Position numbers and translations under genes: made by a program. DNA of 11,376 nt. Source: Bacteroides sp. UBA939 (GTDB lineage: Bacteria; Bacteroidota; Bacteroidia; Bacteroidales; Bacteroidaceae). Below, in pieces: positions 6,368 to 11,376 of this stretch. Below the pieces are notes generated by a model that was given only the letters and a program-made list of their open reading frames with translations, searched no databases and was not told where the DNA came from. Numbering within the stretch: position 1 is the stretch's first letter; every line of letters begins with the position of its first letter. The stretch is taken from assembly GCF_002293435.1 (NCBI RefSeq), contig NZ_DBDF01000152.1:5439-16814 (forward strand). The letters run 5' to 3'.

Positions 6368-6846
6368 AGTTCATTTGAAGCAACTATTTTACAGCCTTTA
6401 CTTTCATAATATCGAAGCATTTCATCTATCTTCTTTTTACTACAACTGGTAATGCAATCCGATAAGACATTAACTTTATAATTCTCTTTAAGTAAATTGT
6501 AACAGGTTGTTTTTACACAAGCAATAGCATCTGCCCCTGCTATGTAGAACTCACATATTGCATTTCGATTGATAAAGTCTTTGAATTCCTCACTACTTAA
6601 TGCATTCAATTGATATTTAGTAAAAACATTTTCTGATACTATCTTTAAGTCCGGGGCTAATTCTGATCCGTAAGTATTTGGCTTAAATTTCTTCATAGTA
6701 TCCGACAAATATTCATGCCTCATATAAACAACATCAACATCGTTATTAACTGCCCAATCAATTGATTTATTTATATTATCAATTATATCCTTGTAATTCT
6801 TTGTTATATCATTTTGAATATCTATTATCACTAATGCCCTTTTCAT
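6364..6846 (-). CDS. Isochorismatase-like cysteine hydrolase
   Basis: This compact 160-residue cytoplasmic protein belongs to the isochorismatase superfamily (nicotinamidase, N-carbamoyl hydrolases, isochorismatase). The putative catalytic triad is visible: Asp9 in VIIDIQND, Lys77 in FTKYQLNAL, and Cys110 in AGADAIACVKTT, matching the family pattern GxxxxxCVxxT. The C-terminal half (YKVNVLSDCITS) is also typical. The short form without the extended nicotinamidase metal-site loop resembles small hydrolases of unknown substrate, so no reaction is assigned. The gene is clearly more AT-rich than its neighbours; three lines counted by hand give about 30-37% GC, against the visibly richer recA and GH92 genes. 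That may mean recent acquisition. It is monocistronic, with its own promoter and an operator-like palindrome. Confidence 0.85.
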   Translation of the reverse strand: MKRALVIIDIQNDITKNYKDIIDNINKSIDWAVNNDVDVVYMRHEYLSDTMKKFKPNTYGSELAPDLKIVSENVFTKYQLNALSSEEFKDFINRNAICEFYIAGADAIACVKTTCYNLLKENYKVNVLSDCITSCSKKKIDEMLRYYESKGCKIVASNEL

Positions 6847-6933
6847 ATCACTTATTATTTATGTCCTTGCCGGACGGTTTATATACGGTGGTGTACTTCC
6901 AATGGCGACTGCCGACACTTAATCTTTCAAATA

Positions 6934-6965
6934 CAAAGATACATTATTGATTTCAATAATACAAG
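6934..6965 (-). promoter_or_regulatory. Bacteroides promoter of the cysteine hydrolase gene, with operator-like palindrome
   Basis: On the minus strand CTTG (6962-6965) and TATCTTTG (6934-6941) are separated by 20 nt, a very good fit to TTTG-N20-TAnnTTTG. The spacer contains ATTATTGA-TT-TCAATAAT (6943-6960), an 8-bp perfect inverted repeat with a 2-nt gap. It occupies nearly the whole region between the boxes, where a dimeric repressor would block polymerase. The resulting leader would be about 80 nt. Confidence 0.65.
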
Positions 6966-7143
6966 TATTTTCCCAATAAATACAAGTAGACGGCGAGTAC
7001 AGGATAAGTCACATCCTTACTCCCCCCATTCACACGCCGATGAATAAGGGGATACGGAGAAAAGGTGAAAGATGAGGGTGGAATTGCTCAAAATCCTGGG
7101 AGGGAGTTCTGAGGTTCAAACATTAAATGGCGCCATTTTTATT
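6966..7143. other. Gene-free intergenic stretch with small hairpins
   Basis: No credible reading frame is present. It holds AGGAT/ATCCT arms at 7001-7017; an interrupted stem in which CCCC (7022-7025) pairs with GGGG (7048-7051) and ATTCA (7028-7032) with TGAAT (7041-7045); a purine-rich run at about 7046-7084; and the 14-bp palindrome AAATGGCGCCATTT at 7125-7138, just beyond the DinB-like stop codon. It may be the terminator region of the beta-propeller/DinB operon plus an intergenic repeat. Confidence 0.35.
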
Positions 7144-7656
7144 TCAAATATTTCCCTGTACAGACAATAGAGTATTACCAACCAATTCATGAATTTCTTT
7201 TATATGAAGGTTCAGATGCTCCAAATAACCTTCTATCATTTCTTTCAATGTGACCTTTGTTCCTTCAAAGTCACACCAGTAACTATCCAACTTTAAAGCA
7301 TCTACTGATTTGATAACCTGAATGATATGTAAATTATAAAACTTCCATAGCTGGATTAAGTTAGCCCAATCCGCATTTTGATAATCCTGCAGAGATATCC
7401 ACAAATCATTATCTTGCCGGTAATCAGGAAAGAAAAGTAAGTCTTTGCTATATTGCAGACGAACCATTCGTTGATGATTGTTTGATGCCGAATCAACCAA
7501 GTGACCGAGTATTTGTTTGATAGTGCGGTTCTGTCTGTTCCGCCTTAATGTTATAACTTCTACGGGCAAATCTCTCAATAAACTTTCTTCTGTTTCAATA
7601 ACCTTTGCAATGCCATCGGTTATGTGCCTAAAATTATTTTCTTGCATAATAGTCAT
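7144..7656 (-). CDS. DinB-superfamily putative metal-dependent protein
   Basis: This 170-residue, mostly helical protein fits the DinB/YfiT four-helix-bundle fold. Three His residues are placed as the family's metal ligands: His52 in ILGHLVDSASNNHQR, and His147 and His151 in YLEHLNLHIKEI. DinB-fold proteins include thiol transferases (bacillithiol and mycothiol transferases, maleylpyruvate isomerase) and many of unknown function. DinB here is unrelated to DNA polymerase IV. No signal peptide is seen, so it should be cytoplasmic. The ATG at 7656 overlaps the upstream stop by one base (TAATG) and is preceded by AAAGGA, supporting this start; an ATG at 7647 is the alternative. Tight coupling to the beta-propeller gene suggests joint expression, but no substrate can be proposed. 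Confidence 0.8.
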   Translation of the reverse strand: MTIMQENNFRHITDGIAKVIETEESLLRDLPVEVITLRRNRQNRTIKQILGHLVDSASNNHQRMVRLQYSKDLLFFPDYRQDNDLWISLQDYQNADWANLIQLWKFYNLHIIQVIKSVDALKLDSYWCDFEGTKVTLKEMIEGYLEHLNLHIKEIHELVGNTLLSVQGNI

Positions 7657-8816
7657 TATTCCTTTTTAGTTAAATTGATACAGTAAATTGTACCTGAGTC
7701 TGAACCAAAGTACAATACGTCCTGATAGATTGCCGGAGATGACAATACACAATCCTCAAGTGTTGCTTGCCAAAGCTTTGTGTGGGCTTTTGTATCGAAC
7801 TCCATTATATTCGATTTATTGAATGAGTAGACGTCAGTCGCGGCAACTACAATGTTATCACCATGAAGAAGCGGTGGAGTATATGCGTTCGTTTCTGTTG
7901 GGTACAAGCGTAACAACTCTCCCGTATTTTTGTTGAAGGCGGCAATCGTGTGTTCATCCGAGGTACAGGAATAAAGTGTGTTGCCTACAGAAACCGACCC
8001 TCCCGAAAACCATGTCGTGTCATCGGATGATGGCGATGACCATATCACATTGCCGTCGTTCGCGTCAATACAATACATTTTGCAACTTCTCCCGCCGACA
8101 TAAATCTTCCCATCGCTGATATACATAGGCGCAAAAGCCCTGTCGTGTATCTCAGTCCGGAATATCACTTGCCTTGTTTGTGCGTCAACGCAACACAGAG
8201 AACCCGCATAATCGGTATAGCAAAGTTTTCCATTCGAAAAGTTAACTCCTGAAGCTACCGCACCCGGATTTCCGGAAATGAGCGACCATATCATCGCGCC
8301 GCTTTTTATATCAACCGCCACTAAATCTCCATTAAGCGCGGCATAGTAGGCTATACCATTTGAGGCCGCCACATACGAGTCATTGAATGTATATGTATCT
8401 TGACTTATCCTGATTGAACTTTCGGAAGGATAAGTATATTTGTGTGTTTCAGTGCCATCCGTAGCATCTAAAATATACAAACTGTTTCCTGCGTTAAATA
8501 TAACTTTGTTATCCGTAAATACCGGCCATGTTTCTACAGGCTCGTTTGCAGAATACATCCAAAGCTCCTGTTTGGTATTAATATCAATGGCATGGAACTC
8601 ACAGTTTTCAGTACCAAAGTAAAGCTTACCGTCGTTCACCAAGATAGCGGAACGTATCTTGGAGTCGACTTTAAAAAAGATTTCCGGCTTTACTTCTAAG
8701 GCTACAGACTCCTCAAACTCTATCTTCCGGATAAAAGAGGCAGTCGTGGCTCCCACACTAAACAATACTAATCCAATGATTATCCATACCCGGCTTCCGT
8801 TTTTATTTTTTCTCAT
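7656..8816 (-). CDS. Membrane-anchored PQQ-type beta-propeller repeat protein
   Basis: From the ATG at 8816 the product is 386 residues. A basic N-terminus (MRKNKNGSR) leads into one hydrophobic segment at about 9-28, a signal anchor or uncleaved signal peptide. The rest is a beta-propeller of about eight PQQ/WD-like repeats, each closing with a hydrophobic-[DN]-x-x-[TS]-G-x-x-x-W type strand (for example YCIDANDGNVIW, AVDIKSGAMIW, AFNKNTGELL), spaced roughly 39-52 residues apart. Such folds include BamB and many binding proteins. Without the quinoprotein dehydrogenase metal and catalytic residues it is more likely a binding or scaffold protein than an enzyme. The last repeat (YCINLTKKE) ends at the stop, so the propeller is complete. 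A GTG at 8828 could add four residues. The gene is coupled to the DinB-like gene. Confidence 0.8.
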   Translation of the reverse strand: MRKNKNGSRVWIIIGLVLFSVGATTASFIRKIEFEESVALEVKPEIFFKVDSKIRSAILVNDGKLYFGTENCEFHAIDINTKQELWMYSANEPVETWPVFTDNKVIFNAGNSLYILDATDGTETHKYTYPSESSIRISQDTYTFNDSYVAASNGIAYYAALNGDLVAVDIKSGAMIWSLISGNPGAVASGVNFSNGKLCYTDYAGSLCCVDAQTRQVIFRTEIHDRAFAPMYISDGKIYVGGRSCKMYCIDANDGNVIWSSPSSDDTTWFSGGSVSVGNTLYSCTSDEHTIAAFNKNTGELLRLYPTETNAYTPPLLHGDNIVVAATDVYSFNKSNIMEFDTKAHTKLWQATLEDCVLSSPAIYQDVLYFGSDSGTIYCINLTKKE

Positions 8817-8870
8817 GATAGTTGTCACTCTAAAAATTACATATCAGTTCGTTTATTATAAGAGCGGCAA

Positions 8871-8904
8871 GGAGTAATTTCCCCTATTCGGATTGGAGTA
8901 ATTT
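8871..8904. repeat. Spaced direct repeat upstream of the beta-propeller gene
   Basis: GGAGTAATTT occurs at 8871-8880 and again at 8895-8904, 24 bp start to start. A shorter inverted copy of its core (AAATTAC) lies at 8834-8840. No good TAnnTTTG box was found in this 165-nt gap, so these could be activator or repressor sites of an otherwise weak promoter. This is suggestive only. Confidence 0.35.
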
Positions 8905-8981
8905 ATCGCTTTTCACATACAAAATGGTACTTATTGTTATTCATCTCGCTTTTATACTGCACTATTATCGCCGATCACCTG

Positions 8982-11177
8982 CTATTTCATCTTATATACC
9001 AACGTTCCTCCCTTTACAATATCTTCATGTGATATAGTATTCTTCGTATACAGTTCTCCATTCAACGTGATACTATCCAAATACTTATGTTCTTTCGAAA
9101 GATTTTCCGCAATAATCGTAAAAGTCTTGCCATCAGCCAGATACAATACCATCTTCGGCAATTGTGGAGCGCCGAATACATATTCCGCACTCACCGGGTC
9201 TACCGGATAGAATCCCATTGCGCTAAGCATATACCAGGCAGACATCTGACCACAATCATCGTTTCCACAAAGTCCATCAGGCTTATTTTTATATTGAGTG
9301 TCAAAGATTTCACGGACTAACTCCTGCGTACGTTCCGGACGACCGGCTAATGTGTATAAATAAGCAACATGATGGCTCGGCTCATTACCATGAGCGTACT
9401 GTCCGATTAATCCGGTAACATCCGACAGAGTTTGACCTTCCAGCTTAGTTGTGAACAAGGAATCCAATCTGCTCAGGAAAGGTTCTTCACCGCCAAACAG
9501 TTTGATTAATCCCGGCACGTCGTGCTGTACATGCCAAGTGTACTGCCATGCATTTCCTTCGGTATAATCACCTCCGACACTTTCGGAATGTCCCAATGCA
9601 CTTGGATTAAACGGCGCCTTCCAGGTTCCGCCGGATTTACGCGGACGCATAAACTTCGTTTCCGGATCGAAGAGGTTCTTATAATAATCCGCACGTTTTG
9701 CAAAATAGATGGCGTCTTCCTCTTTCCCCATGCGGCGTGCCATATCGGCGGCGGCATAATCGTCGTACACCGATTCTAATGTAGAAGATACGGATTCGGC
9801 TTTTATCAGGTCGGTCGGGAAATATCCGTATTTCATATATACCTCCCAATTTGACTTTAACGGGTGGGATACTGTTTGAGTTTTCTTTATCATATTGAAA
9901 GCGCGTTCGGCATCAAAGCCACGGAACCCCTTACGATAGGCCTCGGCAATGACCGATACGCCATGATTGCCAACCATACAGTAGTTTTCTTTCCCCCACA
10001 ATGCCCAGATAGGCAGGAAGCCTTGTACTTCGCCTTGTTCTATCAGTGAGTTTACGAAGCCGTCCACACGTTCGGGAATCACCAATGTATAGAATGGGTG
10101 AGCGGCACGATACGTATCCCAAAGAGAGAATGTAGAATAGAAAGTACCTGTCCCGGCTTTTACTATGGAATCAGCGGCATTACGATACATTCCGTCTACG
10201 TCCGAAATCTGATTCGGCTGAATCATCGCATGATAAAAACAAGTATAGAAGTTCGTTTTTTCATCGTCGGTACCATCTATCTCAATACGACTCAGATAGC
10301 TATTCCATTCATTGTGAGCCGCCGTTTTCACTCCGTCAAAATCCCATGCGGGAATTTCCGCTTCCAGATTCTTTTTCGCTCCATCTACGCCGGTAGTGGA
10401 AAGGGCCACTTTCATCATCAATTCCTCGCCCGGTTCCATATCGAAAGTAGCGACGATACGTTTGCCCTTTTCGGTTTCTCCCATCGGAAGATAAAGCGAA
10501 TCTATAACAGGACGGCTAAATTTCATCACAAAGAAATAATCCTGATTCACCCATACGGTATTACCGACATGCCCGGTCAGTGTCTGCGCATCTTCCCAGT
10601 TTACTTCGCAACTATTCACATGAGAGTGGTACTGTTTCTCTCCCCATGCAGGTCCATGCTGTAAGTCAATCAATAGAGAAGCCGAATCAGCTTTATGATA
10701 AGTGTAACGATGAAGAGCTGCATGAATAGAAGCAGTCAGTTCCGCTTTTACCTGAGGTTCCGAAAGTTCGACCGTATAATACCCCGGAGCGGCAGCTTCC
10801 CCATCTTTTGAGAAGCTGCTGCGATAAGCATCCCATGCACGAGCGCGTGTACCGGTTACCGGCATCACCAGAATATCGCCTAAATCCATACATCCCGTTC
10901 CATTCAGATGAGTCTGGGTGAATCCCCAAATCAACGAATCCTGATAAACATATTCAGAACAGTATCTCCAGCCGACTGCACCTGTCACGGGGCTGGTTTG
11001 CACCATCCCGAAAGGACAACAAGCTCCGGGAAATGTATGACCGTTATCAGCGGCACCAATAAAGGTATTGACGTATTGGGTATAATCCTGCATTTCCGTC
11101 TTCTCAGTCGGAACACAGGAAGAACAAAAAAACAAACCTGCCAAAGCAGTAGTAATAAAAGGGATTTTTCTTTTCAT
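8982..11177 (-). CDS. GH92 exo-alpha-mannosidase lipoprotein
   Basis: From the ATG at 11177 the product is 731 residues. Residues 1-21 form a lipoprotein signal (MKRK, hydrophobic run, then CSSC with lipid-accepting Cys21), so it should be tethered to an outer or periplasmic membrane face. The mature chain starts with YVNTFIGAADNGHTFPGACCPFGMVQ, characteristic of GH92 N-terminal domains. It continues to the catalytic (alpha/alpha)6 part with SLWDTYRAAHP (about 351), GNEPSHH (597-603, likely general-acid Glu599) and DGLCGNDDCGQMSAWY (from 634, acidic base cluster). GH92 enzymes are calcium-dependent and remove terminal alpha-mannose, often alpha-1,2, from N-glycans or yeast mannan. Length is normal. 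An in-frame ATG at 11228 would overlap the promoter-like sequence, so it was rejected; 11183 is possible. No SusC/SusD partner lies within the window. Confidence 0.95.
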   Translation of the reverse strand: MKRKIPFITTALAGLFFCSSCVPTEKTEMQDYTQYVNTFIGAADNGHTFPGACCPFGMVQTSPVTGAVGWRYCSEYVYQDSLIWGFTQTHLNGTGCMDLGDILVMPVTGTRARAWDAYRSSFSKDGEAAAPGYYTVELSEPQVKAELTASIHAALHRYTYHKADSASLLIDLQHGPAWGEKQYHSHVNSCEVNWEDAQTLTGHVGNTVWVNQDYFFVMKFSRPVIDSLYLPMGETEKGKRIVATFDMEPGEELMMKVALSTTGVDGAKKNLEAEIPAWDFDGVKTAAHNEWNSYLSRIEIDGTDDEKTNFYTCFYHAMIQPNQISDVDGMYRNAADSIVKAGTGTFYSTFSLWDTYRAAHPFYTLVIPERVDGFVNSLIEQGEVQGFLPIWALWGKENYCMVGNHGVSVIAEAYRKGFRGFDAERAFNMIKKTQTVSHPLKSNWEVYMKYGYFPTDLIKAESVSSTLESVYDDYAAADMARRMGKEEDAIYFAKRADYYKNLFDPETKFMRPRKSGGTWKAPFNPSALGHSESVGGDYTEGNAWQYTWHVQHDVPGLIKLFGGEEPFLSRLDSLFTTKLEGQTLSDVTGLIGQYAHGNEPSHHVAYLYTLAGRPERTQELVREIFDTQYKNKPDGLCGNDDCGQMSAWYMLSAMGFYPVDPVSAEYVFGAPQLPKMVLYLADGKTFTIIAENLSKEHKYLDSITLNGELYTKNTISHEDIVKGGTLVYKMK

Positions 11178-11198
11178 GTGCATATCGGTTTTCTGCAA

Positions 11199-11229
11199 CA
11201 AAGAAATAGAATGAATTTGAATTAACAAT
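11199..11229 (-). promoter_or_regulatory. Candidate promoter of the GH92 gene
   Basis: On the minus strand ATTG (11226-11229) and TTTCTTTG (11199-11206) are 19 nt apart. They fit TTTG-N19-TAnnTTTG with one mismatch in each box. Initiation near 11192 gives a leader of only about 15 nt to the ATG at 11177, which supports that start over the upstream ATG at 11228. Confidence 0.5.
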
Positions 11230-11340
11230 ATTTTCTCTCATTTTTTTTGCTTTAAAGCCAAATTCATGCTTGTCAGTCAAATACCGGAGCTTACCCGAAT
11301 CTTCTAACCTGCATTATTCATAGCGGCAAATACATTCATT

Positions 11341-11376
11341 CGTCCCGTGGGACGAATTCTTTCATCCCACGGGACG
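11341..11376. repeat. Strong inverted repeat at the window edge
   Basis: CGTCCCGTGGGA (11341-11352) pairs perfectly with TCCCACGGGACG (11365-11376) around a 12-nt loop. The left arm and the two bases after it also form their own near-palindrome (CGTCCC-GT-GGGACG). It may extend past the window. It looks like an intergenic REP-like element or a terminator of a gene to the right; there is no T-run within view. Confidence 0.7.

Noticed and set aside
7125..7138. The palindrome AAATGGCGCCATTT as terminator of the beta-propeller/DinB operon
   Set aside because: As a hairpin it has only a 5-bp stem and lacks a T-run in the direction of that operon. It is noted as a palindrome only.
7144..7656. The DinB-like gene as a translesion DNA polymerase linked to recA
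   Set aside because: The DinB superfamily here is the four-helix metal-binding fold named after B. subtilis DinB. The protein has only 170 residues and no polymerase motifs.
8817..8828. A GTG start for the beta-propeller gene, four codons upstream
   Set aside because: The ATG at 8816 begins a typical basic signal-anchor N-terminus. The GTG adds only four residues and cannot be excluded, but it is less likely.
10098..10664. A 188-codon open frame antisense to the GH92 gene
   Set aside because: It lies entirely inside an unmistakable GH92 coding sequence, its product resembles no known family, and it has no promoter or start context. It is a shadow frame.
11178..11228. An upstream start for the GH92 gene at 11228
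   Set aside because: It would place non-signal residues before the lipoprotein signal and overlaps the promoter-like boxes at 11199-11229.
1..11376. tRNA, rRNA, CRISPR array, transposase or integrase genes
   Set aside because: None seen on either strand. The repeats found are short inverted or direct repeats without spacers of regular length or recombinase genes.

Overview
The window looks like chromosomal DNA from a gut Bacteroides species. The evidence is a RecA, a Bcp peroxiredoxin and a polyamine-synthesis dehydrogenase of Bacteroidales type, a GH92 alpha-mannosidase lipoprotein, AT-rich leaders with little Shine-Dalgarno sequence, and several upstream regions that fit the Bacteroides promoter consensus (TTTG, 19-21 nt, TAnnTTTG). 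No tRNA, rRNA, CRISPR array or transposase was seen. The species cannot be fixed from the sequence alone.

Layout. (1) Positions 1-370 hold no gene: an imperfect inverted repeat of about 100 bp at the left edge, then an AT-rich leader with a candidate promoter, a bulged stem-loop and a 14-bp palindrome. (2) Positions 371-3104 (+) hold a tight three-gene cluster: carboxy(nor)spermidine dehydrogenase, Bcp-type peroxiredoxin and recA, with gaps of only 32 and 23 nt. It ends at a strong, probably bidirectional hairpin terminator at 3140-3174. (3) Positions 3247-4944 (-) hold an ECF sigma factor, a single-pass membrane anti-sigma factor and a secreted DUF4252-type protein. Consecutive genes overlap, and an ECF-type promoter (GTAAC-N17-CGTC) lies upstream, suggesting autoregulation. 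(4) Positions 5144-6268 (+) encode a four-helix membrane metallophosphoesterase, transcribed divergently from the sigma operon. (5) Positions 6364-6846 (-) encode an AT-rich isochorismatase-like cysteine hydrolase. Its promoter carries a palindrome exactly between the -33 and -7 boxes, and it converges on the phosphoesterase gene through an inverted-repeat terminator region. (6) Positions 7144-8816 (-) encode a membrane-anchored eight-repeat PQQ-type beta-propeller, translationally coupled (TAATG) to a DinB-fold putative metalloenzyme. (7) Positions 8982-11177 (-) encode a GH92 exo-alpha-mannosidase lipoprotein, preceded by a promoter-like sequence and, at the right edge, a strong 12-bp-stem hairpin.

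How the genes work together. The recA cluster joins polyamine synthesis, peroxide detoxification and recombinational repair, which makes sense as a stress operon in an anaerobe that meets oxygen. The sigma/anti-sigma/DUF4252 operon is an envelope-signalling module whose trigger is unknown. The remaining genes appear to be independent units. Nothing seen amounts to a clearly new defence or mobile system. The best leads are the regulatory architecture (ECF autoregulation, the operator-like palindrome, the recA leader) and the undescribed beta-propeller/DinB pair.
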